Notes under the pieces: generated by a model
Databases searched by the model: none
The model's input: the letters and a program-made list of their open reading frames with translations, nothing else
What the model was told of the DNA's origin: nothing
Assembly (NCBI GenBank): GCA_964534845.1
Contig: CAZHPV010000044.1
Span: forward strand, 1 to 21,479
Length of the DNA stretch: 21,479 nucleotides
Direction of reading: 5' to 3'
From: CALCKU01 sp964534845
GTDB lineage: Bacteria; Pseudomonadota; Alphaproteobacteria; Caulobacterales; Maricaulaceae
Translations under genes and position numbers: made by a program
In this document: in pieces, positions 1-7,270 of the stretch
Layout of the letters: each line of letters begins with the position of its first letter
How positions within the stretch are numbered: position 1 is the stretch's first letter

Positions 1-166
1 ATAAAAATTATCCCTGTGAATTTATAAAATTAATTATACACACGCATAAAAAAGTTAAAAACCTTTAATAAATTACAATTTATACAAGATTGAGATATAA
101 AAAAACCCAGTGTGGATATACCGTGCATAAATCCATATTAATAAATTGCAATGAAAGGATATAGAA
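1..166. other. Putative right edge of the chromosomal replication origin (oriC)
   Basis: This non-coding stretch is about 77% A+T by hand count, much richer than the genes to its right. It holds one perfect DnaA-box consensus, TTATACACA at 34-42 (+). Near matches on the minus strand are ATATCCACA (111-119) and TTATGCACG (122-130), one mismatch each to TTATNCACA. Two weaker matches lie at 15-23 (-) and 80-88 (+). In Caulobacter and several other Alphaproteobacteria the origin lies between hemE and the PPSR-maf-aroE-coaE-dnaQ block, which is exactly the block that starts here. A pair of TTAA half-sites (55-58 and 65-68) resembles a CtrA site but has a 6-base instead of 7-base spacer. The hemE side lies outside the window, so this is an inference from context and motifs. 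Confidence 0.6.
34..42 (+). promoter_or_regulatory. DnaA box (perfect consensus)
   Basis: TTATACACA matches the DnaA-box consensus TTATNCACA at all defined positions. It sits in the AT-rich leader with two one-mismatch boxes on the opposite strand (111-119 and 122-130). Their clustering makes it more likely to be functional than a chance nonamer. Confidence 0.6.
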
Positions 167-1000
167 ATGCAAAAAAGTAATATTTCTATATATTTTCATG
201 TTCATCTTGTCTCTGATTCAACGGGTGAAACATTAGTAGCAATGATGAAGGCGTCATGCGCACAGTTCAAAGATGCAACAGCTTTGGAACATTTGCATTC
301 CCTTATAAGATCAAATGAACAGTTAGAGAGCGTTCTTCAAGATATTGAAGCCAGGCCTGGAATTGTTCTTTACACATTGCTTAATAATGAACACCGCCGC
401 CGCCTGGAAGAAAAATGCGCGGAGCTCAACATGCCTAATGTATCGGTCCTAGATACAACCTTAGCCACATTGGGTCGTTATCTTGGTGCTCCGATTGCCA
501 GCGAGGTGGGTGCTCAAAGAAATCTCGATGCAGATTATTACAACCGTATTGAAGCTTTGGATTATGCAATGACCCATGATGATGGGCAATCGGTTATGGG
601 TCTTAAAGAAGCCGATATAATTTTACTTGGTATTAGCCGGACATCCAAAACACCCACATGTATTTATCTTGCTAACCGCGGTTATAAAGCAGGCAATATT
701 CCTTTAGTGCCCGGCACCGAACTGCCCGCCGTTCTTGATGGTTTCACCAAGCCCTTTATTGTCGGGCTTGTGGCAAACCCTGTACGTATCGTACAAATTC
801 GAGAACAGAGAATGTTGGGTCTGAATGAAACACGGCAAACCGACTATATCGACCAAAAAAGCGTGAGTGATGAAATTAAAAAAGCGAAGCGGATGTTTGT
901 AAAAAAGGGATATCCTTTTGTTGATGTTACAAGACGATCAATTGAAGAGACAGCGGCAAAAATAATAAATCTCTATCAGGCTCACAAAGGTCAATATTAG
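167..1000 (+). CDS. Pyruvate, phosphate dikinase regulatory protein (PPSR, DUF299)
   Basis: This is a bifunctional ADP-dependent kinase and Pi-dependent pyrophosphorylase. It switches pyruvate phosphate dikinase off and on by modifying a threonine, and so controls the pyruvate/PEP balance in the cytoplasm. The 277 residues are the usual family length. The N-terminal signature HLVSDSTGET (residues 13-22), the HDDG motif (137-140) and the P-loop GISRTSKT (155-162) are all present. The ATG at 167 follows an AAAGGA ribosome site with a 7-base spacer. It is the first gene after the origin-like region and has more A/T-rich codons than the genes that follow. In Alphaproteobacteria it typically heads the maf-aroE-coaE-dnaQ series, as here. 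The related PEP synthase regulator shares the fold, so the exact partner enzyme is inferred. Confidence 0.93.
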   Translation: MQKSNISIYFHVHLVSDSTGETLVAMMKASCAQFKDATALEHLHSLIRSNEQLESVLQDIEARPGIVLYTLLNNEHRRRLEEKCAELNMPNVSVLDTTLATLGRYLGAPIASEVGAQRNLDADYYNRIEALDYAMTHDDGQSVMGLKEADIILLGISRTSKTPTCIYLANRGYKAGNIPLVPGTELPAVLDGFTKPFIVGLVANPVRIVQIREQRMLGLNETRQTDYIDQKSVSDEIKKAKRMFVKKGYPFVDVTRRSIEETAAKIINLYQAHKGQY

Positions 1001-1020
1001 TAGATAATAGAAAGCCTATT

Positions 1021-1629
1021 GTGTCAGATATATCAAATTATCCCATTATACTCGCTTCCGGTTCTGCCATACGCGCTCAAATCTTAAAGCAGGCGGGGCT
1101 TGAGTTTGAGGTCATAAGCCGGCCCGTAGATGAGGCGGCAATTAAAGAGGGCCTACTGGACCAGAAAACCCCCCTTAAGGATATAGCAGACGCCCTGGCT
1201 GAGGCTAAATCTGTACGGGTTAGCCGCCAGCACGCGGGCTTGGTTATCGGCGCGGATCAAATTATGGTTATGGATAATGTACTTTATGACAAGCCTGCGA
1301 ATATGGAGGAGGCCCGCGAGAGGCTCTGGAATATGCGGGGCAAAACCCATTCGCTAATAGGAGCTGTCGTAATCTCGGAAAACGGACGCCCAGTTTGGCG
1401 GCACATGTCAAAAACAAGGTTAACTGTGCGGACATTTTCAAGCGCTTTTCTGGATGAATATTTGCGCTTTGAGGGCGAGGCCGTGTTAAAAAGTGTCGGG
1501 GCTTACCGGTTTGAAGGCCGCGGGTCACAGCTTTTTTCCAAGGTTGAGGGTGATTTCTTCTCTATTTTAGGCTTATCCCTCTTGGCTGTGCTTGATTATT
1601 TGCGCGAAAGAGGGGCAATAAGAGATTAA
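1021..1629 (+). CDS. maf: Maf-family nucleoside triphosphate pyrophosphatase
   Basis: Maf proteins hydrolyse non-canonical or excess nucleoside triphosphates to monophosphate and pyrophosphate, which keeps the nucleotide pool clean. The 202-residue length fits the family. Visible signatures are the N-terminal LASGS loop (11-15), VDE (36-38), GADQ with the catalytic Asp79, and DKP (90-92). The C-terminal GAYRFEG and VEGDFFSILGL stretches are also typical. The SxSPRR motif reads SGSAIR here, a modest departure. The start is a GTG at 1021, 20 bases after the PPSR stop, with only a weak AAAG upstream; no better start is seen. The stop overlaps the aroE start by one base (TAATG), which points to translational coupling. 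I cannot tell dTTP/UTP specificity from m7GTP specificity. Confidence 0.9.
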   Translation: MSDISNYPIILASGSAIRAQILKQAGLEFEVISRPVDEAAIKEGLLDQKTPLKDIADALAEAKSVRVSRQHAGLVIGADQIMVMDNVLYDKPANMEEARERLWNMRGKTHSLIGAVVISENGRPVWRHMSKTRLTVRTFSSAFLDEYLRFEGEAVLKSVGAYRFEGRGSQLFSKVEGDFFSILGLSLLAVLDYLRERGAIRD

Positions 1630-2558
1630 TGAGTTCTGATATGTCAGCAGATAAGACCGGCGAGATCCCTGTCCCAAACCCGCCTCAAGGCGAACCGACG
1701 CCCACAAATGCAGCGCAGACTACCATGTTGGCTGGTGTATGTGGTTGGCCTATTCACCATTCTTTATCCCCGTTTTTACATAATTTCTGGTTAAAAGAGC
1801 TAGGCCTTAAGGGGGCTTATGTGCATTTTGCGGTTCGCCCGGATGAAGCGGTCCATGCTTTCCAAACCCTAAAGCGCACCTCTATTTCCGGGGTGAACGT
1901 AACGCTGCCGTTAAAGCGTTTGGCCTTTGAAGCGGCGGATAGCCGGACACCGGACGCTCAGAAACTTGGCGTGGCGAATTGTTTGTATAAACGTGAGGGA
2001 AAACTTATCGCCCACAATACGGATATGCAGGGGTTTGCCGCGCCTTTATTAAAAAAAGTGAATGCTCGGGAATTATTAAACGCGCCGACTTTTTTAATCG
2101 GTTCAGGTGGGGCCTCGCGCGCAGTTATTGGCGCGCTTTTGGCGATGGGTATTCCTGAAATCAGGGTGTGTGGCCGCACAGACAGCAAGGTAGAAGATAT
2201 TTGCGCCCAGATTAATGTTCCCAGCCTGTATCCTGTAAAATGGGCCGACAGGCTTACAGCGCTATCTGGCGCGAAATTGATTATTAATGCCACTGCGGGC
2301 GGTATGGAGGGTAAGCCAGCGCTGGATATTAGCCTTGCGCGCGCAACACCCGGGGCTTTGATCTATGATTTGATTTATACCCCCCAGATAACGCCCTTGC
2401 TAAGCGAGGCAAAATATCGGGGCCATGACATATTAGGCGGTCTGGACATGTTGGTAGAACAGGCCAGGCCCTCCTTTAAGCTCTTTTACGGAATTGAGCC
2501 GCCAGCGGGCCTTGATCCTAGGCCTTTATTGACAAAAATACTTGCTAGCCGGCCTTAG
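1629..2558 (+). CDS. aroE: Shikimate dehydrogenase (NADP+)
   Basis: The enzyme reduces 3-dehydroshikimate to shikimate with NADPH, in the route to aromatic amino acids. Motifs in order: the substrate loop SLS (45-47), VNVTLPLK with the catalytic Lys96, NTD (130-132) with the catalytic Asp, the dinucleotide loop GSGGASR (158-164), and GGLDMLVEQA (270-279). The family core begins only near residue 34. The first ~33 residues are a proline-rich extension that is unusual for AroE, giving 309 residues against about 270-285. A start at the internal ATG of Met33 would give a standard length. I keep the upstream ATG because its TAATG overlap with maf suggests coupled translation. The 119-base gap before coaE holds no clear terminator. 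Confidence 0.92.
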   Translation: MSSDMSADKTGEIPVPNPPQGEPTPTNAAQTTMLAGVCGWPIHHSLSPFLHNFWLKELGLKGAYVHFAVRPDEAVHAFQTLKRTSISGVNVTLPLKRLAFEAADSRTPDAQKLGVANCLYKREGKLIAHNTDMQGFAAPLLKKVNARELLNAPTFLIGSGGASRAVIGALLAMGIPEIRVCGRTDSKVEDICAQINVPSLYPVKWADRLTALSGAKLIINATAGGMEGKPALDISLARATPGALIYDLIYTPQITPLLSEAKYRGHDILGGLDMLVEQARPSFKLFYGIEPPAGLDPRPLLTKILASRP

Positions 2559-2677
2559 GGTTTAATTGAAGGTTCTTATAGAGCTTTCGCCTAGGTGTTT
2601 GGAATACTGCCAATTTTTATGGAATTTTTACTCTGTAAAGAGTAGGTTAGCCCGTATTTATGCGCAAAGGCATTGCC

Positions 2678-3265
2678 ATGATAAAAATTGGCTTAACGGG
2701 CTCGATTGGTATGGGGAAAACTACCACTGCCAATATGTTCAAAGAATTGGGCTGCCCCGTATTTGACGCGGATAAAGCCGTACATAGATTATATGACAAG
2801 GGCGGGGCGGCTGTGCCCCTGATAAAGGCGGCTTTTCCTGATGCGGTCAAAGAGGGCCGAGTGGATCGACAGGCCTTAGGCGCGCATATGCGCGCGGACC
2901 CACTTAACCTTCCTGTTCTTGAGAGCTTTGTTCATCCCTTGGTCGCGGGGGTTCGCACCGCCTTTTTAGAGGCCGCTCTTGAGCATAAGGCTAAAATAGT
3001 CGTGTTTGACGTCCCGCTTCTGTTTGAAACAGGCGGGGAAGCCTATGTTGATAAGATTGCTGTTGTAACGGCGCCCGCCCATATTCAGCGCAAACGGGTT
3101 TTGGCCCGTCCGGGCATGACGGCTGATCTGTTTGAAAAATTGCTATCGCGTCAAATGCCTGATTTTGAAAAGCGGAACCGGGCAGATTTCCTAATATTTA
3201 CCGATAAGGGGCTGGATTATGCCCGCGAACAAGTCCAGTCTATCATAATAGAGTTAAGTCGGTAA
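2678..3265 (+). CDS. coaE: Dephospho-CoA kinase
   Basis: This kinase carries out the last step of coenzyme A synthesis, phosphorylating the 3'-hydroxyl of dephospho-CoA with ATP. The P-loop GSIGMGKT (8-15), the Asp pair in FDAD (29-32), DVPLLFE (111-117) and the lid region with RQMP followed by Asp/Glu/Lys/Arg residues (158-167) are all present. I chose the ATG at 2678, giving 195 residues. It has AAAGG at 2666-2670 with a 7-base spacer, and the protein then begins MIKIGLTGS as is normal for the family. An in-frame ATG at 2660 would add six residues but lacks a good ribosome site. dnaQ follows after 12 bases, so the two are probably co-transcribed. Confidence 0.93.
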   Translation: MIKIGLTGSIGMGKTTTANMFKELGCPVFDADKAVHRLYDKGGAAVPLIKAAFPDAVKEGRVDRQALGAHMRADPLNLPVLESFVHPLVAGVRTAFLEAALEHKAKIVVFDVPLLFETGGEAYVDKIAVVTAPAHIQRKRVLARPGMTADLFEKLLSRQMPDFEKRNRADFLIFTDKGLDYAREQVQSIIIELSR

Positions 3266-3277
3266 TATTGAGGGGTT

Positions 3278-3997
3278 ATGAGCGGAAAACGCGAAATTGT
3301 TTTTGATACGGAAACAACGGGGTTTGACGCGCGCGGCGAAGACCGCATTACAGAGATAGGCTGTATTGAAATTATCGATTTTCTTCCTACTGGGAAGGAG
3401 TTTCATGCCTATTGTAATCCGGCCCCGACATTGGTTCCTCAAAAAGTTGTTGAGTTGACGGGCCTGACAAGTGAGTTCTTGGCAGACAAGCCCAAATTTG
3501 CTGCCCATGCGGACGGCTTTCTTGAATTTATCGGGGATAGCCAACTTATCGCCCATAACGCCGATTTTGATCGTGGCTTCATTAATGCTGAACTGGAGCG
3601 GGCAGGCTATGACCCGTTACCTGCTGCGCGTTTTACGGACACGTTAAAAATAGCGCGCGCGAAATTTCCGGGCTCTCCGGCGTCGCTGGATGCGCTTTGT
3701 AAGCGCTTCGATGTGTCTTTGTCCTCACGCGACAAACACGGGGCGATCATCGACTCGCAATTACTCGCGGCTGTTTATCTGGAACTAAATGGCGGTCGGG
3801 CGCGCTCCCTGGGTCTGATCGAGGGGGGGGCTCAGGAAGAAGGCGCAATAGCCTTTCAAACTGCTGATGCTAAAGCCAGACCTGCGCCCCTTATCCCGCT
3901 TTTAACTGAGGAAGAACGCGCGCGGCATGCGGCCTTTATCGAGGCGCTGGGCGAAGATATGTTATGGCACCGAATTTGGCGTAAAACCGCCTCGTAA
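3278..3997 (+). CDS. dnaQ: DNA polymerase III epsilon subunit (3'-5' proofreading exonuclease)
   Basis: DnaQ is the proofreading subunit of the replicative polymerase core. The DEDDh exonuclease motifs are complete: FDTET (Asp10, Glu12), HNADFD (93-98, Asp98) and KHGAIID (His154, Asp159). The 239-residue length matches the family, including a C-terminal tail that would contact the alpha subunit. The ATG at 3278 follows a GAGGGG ribosome site. A run of eight G at 3823-3830 encodes Gly183-Gly184, downstream of the nuclease domain. A slip there would change only the tail. It lies next to coaE and the origin-like region, the standard alphaproteobacterial setting. Confidence 0.95.
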   Translation: MSGKREIVFDTETTGFDARGEDRITEIGCIEIIDFLPTGKEFHAYCNPAPTLVPQKVVELTGLTSEFLADKPKFAAHADGFLEFIGDSQLIAHNADFDRGFINAELERAGYDPLPAARFTDTLKIARAKFPGSPASLDALCKRFDVSLSSRDKHGAIIDSQLLAAVYLELNGGRARSLGLIEGGAQEEGAIAFQTADAKARPAPLIPLLTEEERARHAAFIEALGEDMLWHRIWRKTAS

Positions 3998-4009
3998 GAC
4001 TAAGCTCTT

Positions 4010-5092
4010 ATGATCTTAATTTATCCGCTTCTTTACTATATTGCCTTTTTTCTCGCGGGGAGCGTGGGTGAAAAACGGACCTCTTTATGTTTAAAAACAG
4101 CCATTGTATTTATTATATCAAGTGTTGTTATTGCAGCGCTCTTGGTCGCTATCTTGCGGCGAGAACAGATGGGCGGCCTCATACTGGTCGCCATGTTAAT
4201 GACTATATGCTTCCCGCCCCTCATTTGGGGCTTAGGCGCCTGTCTGGGTGTTGCGAGTAAGCGGCTCTGGGTTCTTAAACGGCGCGGCTTCGCTTTGGCG
4301 CTTGGCGGGGTGTCGATTTTTATTCCTGTCATTCTGCTGGGTTTTTTCTTTTATGACGGACATATTAAAAAAACGGAGCGTATTGCAGCCTTAGAGGCAT
4401 ATCAAAGCCTAACACTTAGAGATAAGCTGGGTGAGCAAAAAATCACTATTCCTATCTCTCCCCAATTCGAGCTTAGATATAGGTGTTACGGTGATGAAAA
4501 CCTACAGGGAGATGAGCGCTTTGAAACAATACGCCGGTGCCGTGTTCACAAGGATATTGACAAACTTCGCTACCTTTCAATTGACACCCGCCCGGACTAT
4601 GCACCGGAGTTGAGCCATATAAAAATTTCCATGGTCCGGCAAAAGTGCAAACCCAAATTTTCGACGGAATGCGTGCAAAGCGAGGTCATGGACAAATGGT
4701 GCGCGGGCCGGGAGGCCTTAAAGCAGAGCATTTACTGTGCTGGAGAGAGTCGTCATCGACTACGATTTGAGCGGTATAAAGGCGCGGGACAAAGCGAGCC
4801 AGCGGTTGAACGGTTATATCAAAACGCTGCACCCGATAGTGGGTTAGAGCCTGTGGGCAAAGACATTTCTGGTGCGCCCGTTCTTACTCGGTGTTCCAAG
4901 ATACGCGATGAGCGTGTTGCACAGAATGGGGGCAGCAGGCTTTGTTATCTAAAATTTACGATAGCGGATGATGTGATAGCTCATGTAACGCTAGATGACT
5001 TCCCACCTGATAGGTTAAAGCCTGAGGCGGAGGCTATGTTCAAATATACGCATGATATATGGCAGGCTTTAAGAGGAGAGCTGGGGGAATGA
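4010..5092 (+). CDS. Unrecognised four-helix membrane protein with a cysteine-rich C-terminal domain
   Basis: I do not recognise a family. The 360 residues begin with four hydrophobic segments (about 3-17, 28-48, 55-82 and 95-115) and continue as a soluble domain of about 240 residues. That domain contains eight cysteines. The loop between segments 3 and 4 is the most basic (SKRLWVLKRR), so the positive-inside rule puts it in the cytoplasm and the soluble domain in the periplasm. Eight cysteines there could form four disulfides. It starts 12 bases after dnaQ on the same strand and may be read from that transcript, although its ribosome site is weak. It ends 10 bases before the convergent NTPase gene. 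No catalytic motif is visible. Topology and disulfides are inferences. Confidence 0.7.
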   Translation: MILIYPLLYYIAFFLAGSVGEKRTSLCLKTAIVFIISSVVIAALLVAILRREQMGGLILVAMLMTICFPPLIWGLGACLGVASKRLWVLKRRGFALALGGVSIFIPVILLGFFFYDGHIKKTERIAALEAYQSLTLRDKLGEQKITIPISPQFELRYRCYGDENLQGDERFETIRRCRVHKDIDKLRYLSIDTRPDYAPELSHIKISMVRQKCKPKFSTECVQSEVMDKWCAGREALKQSIYCAGESRHRLRFERYKGAGQSEPAVERLYQNAAPDSGLEPVGKDISGAPVLTRCSKIRDERVAQNGGSRLCYLKFTIADDVIAHVTLDDFPPDRLKPEAEAMFKYTHDIWQALRGELGE

Positions 5093-5102
5093 GGGGGTCG
5101 TT

Positions 5103-5630
5103 TCATTGTAAATTTTTGGTGATAGTTTTGGCCCTGTTTTCAACGCTTGTTTTGGGTAATACGTGGATTTTATATCCAAATTTGGGGTAGCCAACCTCTA
5201 ATCTTTTATATTCCAGAATTGCATCCTTCAGGGAATGTTGTCGCTCTGGGTCTTTGACGTAAATTTCTGGCCATGGGGGTGTAAAATATACTGTCGGAGC
5301 ATAACGTGCTTTGAGAAGCTTTTCATGAAACTTTCTACTGCCTGTGTAGTGTTCATAGGCAATAATGAGGTCGACCAAGCCTCTATCAAAAAACACCGGC
5401 CCCTTCTCAGAGCGGGCGGCCTCAAAATCTTGTGTCGCTAAGGCTATGCTGCGCTCGAGAAAAAGAGGCATATTTATCATCGGTAGGGCTTTCCCGCTCA
5501 CTTTATTTTCGCGTTGAACGACCCGCCTCCCAGCCTCCTCAATACATGTATACCCTTCGGAGCGCAGAGCGCTTAAAAGCGTAGATTTACCGCCGCCAGA
5601 ACATCCGGAAATAATTATGAAAGGTTTCAA
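5103..5630 (-). CDS. Small P-loop NTPase/kinase-like protein (AAA_28 type)
   Basis: The 175 residues have a clear Walker A loop, GCSGGGKS (residues 9-16), and GPVFFDRG (about 97-104), with an Asp in the Walker B/kinase position. The overall pattern resembles the AAA_28 group related to the NadR kinase domain, small proteins that probably phosphorylate or bind a nucleotide-like ligand. The substrate cannot be told. The start is a TTG at 5630 preceded by AGGA with a spacer of about 6 bases. The nearby ATG in that ribosome site is out of frame. It is convergent with the membrane-protein gene and lies 141 bases downstream of secB on the same strand. It is not part of the usual dnaQ-secB core, so it may be a lineage insertion. 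Confidence 0.75.
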   Translation of the reverse strand: MKPFIIISGCSGGGKSTLLSALRSEGYTCIEEAGRRVVQRENKVSGKALPMINMPLFLERSIALATQDFEAARSEKGPVFFDRGLVDLIIAYEHYTGSRKFHEKLLKARYAPTVYFTPPWPEIYVKDPERQHSLKDAILEYKRLEVGYPKFGYKIHVLPKTSVENRAKTITKNLQ

Positions 5631-5771
5631 GCCTCATCCTTTGCACGTGAAAAATATCTATCTCTATAGCCACCAATATATAGCAGCACTGAAAGCCAGT
5701 CGCCGCTGTTATTAGATTAAATTGGCGGCCTAATGTCTGATGACGATAAAGCCGAATGCTTGTGCTGTGTG

Positions 5772-6338
5772 TTAGGCGTTTTGGTCCTGATCTGCCATGC
5801 GCCGCATCATTTCATCTCTGAACATAGAGGCAAAGTCGGGCGGCTCTAACATGATAGGTGGATAGCCGCCATTTTGTGTCATTTCCGCAATAATCTGACG
5901 TGCAAAGGGGAAAAGAAGTCGCGGACACTCAATCATGGTCATGGGCTGTAATTCTTCAGCATTTACATTTGAGAAAGCAAAAAGTCCGGCATATTCCAGC
6001 TCCGCGATAAAAGCGACCTGATCGCCGCGGCGTGCATCGGCGCGTAACATAAGGGAGACTTCGACATTATTGTCATCAAACATCTGTCTGCCGATCTCAA
6101 TCGCTATATTTATAGCTGGAGAGTCCAGCCCGCTGCGTAGGCTGTCGGGGGCGTTGGGGTTTTCAAAGCTCTGATCCTTTGTGTATTGCGCTAAAATACG
6201 CAACATAGGGCCTTGTTGGACGGCTTCATCTGTTGGCGCGCCGCCGTCTATGCTTAACGTCGCCTCGTCGGTCTTGGCATTTTTTTCAGCCTTGGCGTTT
6301 TTTTTAGGCTTGGCTGCTTTTTTAGGTTTTTTGGCCAC
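5772..6338 (-). CDS. secB: Protein-export chaperone SecB
   Basis: SecB is a tetrameric cytoplasmic chaperone that keeps preproteins unfolded and hands them to SecA. Family signatures are KDQSFENPNAP (54-64), AELEYAGLF (112-120), IECPRLLFPFAR (136-147) and GGYPPIMLEPPDF (157-169). The core is normal, but the protein begins with a lysine-rich tail carrying 10 Lys in the first 22 residues. This makes it 188 residues against about 155-165 for most. The tail is likely translated, because the GTG start at 6338 has a strong AGGAG ribosome site with a 7-base spacer. The gene is divergent from timA, the usual alphaproteobacterial arrangement, across a 188-base promoter region. The fxsA gene often seen nearby is absent. 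Confidence 0.95.
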   Translation of the reverse strand: MAKKPKKAAKPKKNAKAEKNAKTDEATLSIDGGAPTDEAVQQGPMLRILAQYTKDQSFENPNAPDSLRSGLDSPAINIAIEIGRQMFDDNNVEVSLMLRADARRGDQVAFIAELEYAGLFAFSNVNAEELQPMTMIECPRLLFPFARQIIAEMTQNGGYPPIMLEPPDFASMFRDEMMRRMADQDQNA

Positions 6339-6526
6339 GGGCCTCTCCTATAGTCTTAAATTTCTGAATGTGCTGGCTAACATAGTCAAAAAGGATGAGC
6401 AACGGAACATTGCTTATTCTATGCGGGCAATTTAAGAGACAAAATGTAAACCTTATTTTATAAAGAGAAGATACAGGTTCGCTGATATAAGGTGTTAGGA
6501 CATCTAGGCAGAAAGAAAGTGGCAAT
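6339..6526. promoter_or_regulatory. Divergent promoter region between secB and timA
   Basis: This 188-base gap separates two divergently transcribed genes and must hold promoters for both. A TTGACT on the secB strand (complement near 6384-6389) could be a -35 element, and TATAAA near 6459 on the timA strand could be a -10. Neither has a convincing partner element, so no exact promoter is claimed. Confidence 0.4.
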
Positions 6527-7192
6527 ATGTACGAAGTTATCCTTTACGCGGCACTTGCAACGATTGTCTGCGTCGTGCTGTATTCTGTTTTGGGCAAATC
6601 TGTAGGGCAGGGACCCGAATCTGGGGTTGATCCGCTAAAGATGTTTCAGGACAAGCCTCAAATAGACGCGACCCCCGCGCAGCCCGTATTTAATGATCGC
6701 GGCATTGCTGGTTTGGGCGAAATTGCTAAAGCAGACCCCTCATTTAACGAGCGCCAATTTATCGATGGTGCAAAGGGGGCCTATTCCATGATCCTTGAGG
6801 CCTTTGCTGACGGGGACCGTGATGAATTATCAGGCCTTTTAACCAAGAAGGTTTATAAAGTCTATGACGAGGCAATCTCAGAGCGCGAAGAGCAAAACCT
6901 AACGCAAGTCACCGACCTTGGCCGCTTGATTAGCGCAGAAGTTATTGGGGCTGATAAGATGGGTAAGACAGCCAAGCTGTCTGTGAAATTTGAAGCCGAG
7001 TTAACCTCGGCCCTTATTGATAAAGACGGTAAAGCCGTGCAGGGAGATCTGGATATATTATCCAGAGTTTCAGAAGTTTGGACGTTTGAGCGCAAAATCG
7101 GCGCAGCAGACCCGAATTGGCGTTTATGTGATGTTGCTGCATCGAACGGCGACCCGGTAGAGGCTGACCCCACGCCGGATACAAGCGGTTAA
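6527..7192 (+). CDS. timA: Tim44/TimA-family membrane-anchored protein
   Basis: This is the bacterial relative of the mitochondrial import protein Tim44. In Alphaproteobacteria it is a single-pass inner-membrane protein whose C-terminal domain is thought to bind membrane surfaces or proteins. The 221 residues have one N-terminal transmembrane helix (about 4-22), a short polar linker, and a Tim44-like alpha/beta domain (about 75-215). The helical stretch AYSMILEAFADGDRDELSGLLT and the ending TFERKIGAADPNWRLCDV are typical. The start ATG has only a weak ribosome site. It is divergent from secB and followed by mltA and an Smr gene, the conserved neighbourhood that supports the call. Its role in bacteria is not firmly settled. 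Confidence 0.88.
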   Translation: MYEVILYAALATIVCVVLYSVLGKSVGQGPESGVDPLKMFQDKPQIDATPAQPVFNDRGIAGLGEIAKADPSFNERQFIDGAKGAYSMILEAFADGDRDELSGLLTKKVYKVYDEAISEREEQNLTQVTDLGRLISAEVIGADKMGKTAKLSVKFEAELTSALIDKDGKAVQGDLDILSRVSEVWTFERKIGAADPNWRLCDVAASNGDPVEADPTPDTSG

Positions 7193-7270
7193 GACACATG
7201 CTTTTGAGGCCAGACGCTTAAGATATACCGGCACACAAGGTTTGAAACGAACATATAGTATAATGAGGTC

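Noticed and set aside
2566..2766. 66-residue open frame between aroE and coaE
   Set aside because: It runs into the coaE coding region in another frame and has no recognisable features.
5702..5729. GCCGC and GCGGC arms downstream of secB
   Set aside because: A 5-base stem with an 18-base loop and no T run could easily occur by chance.
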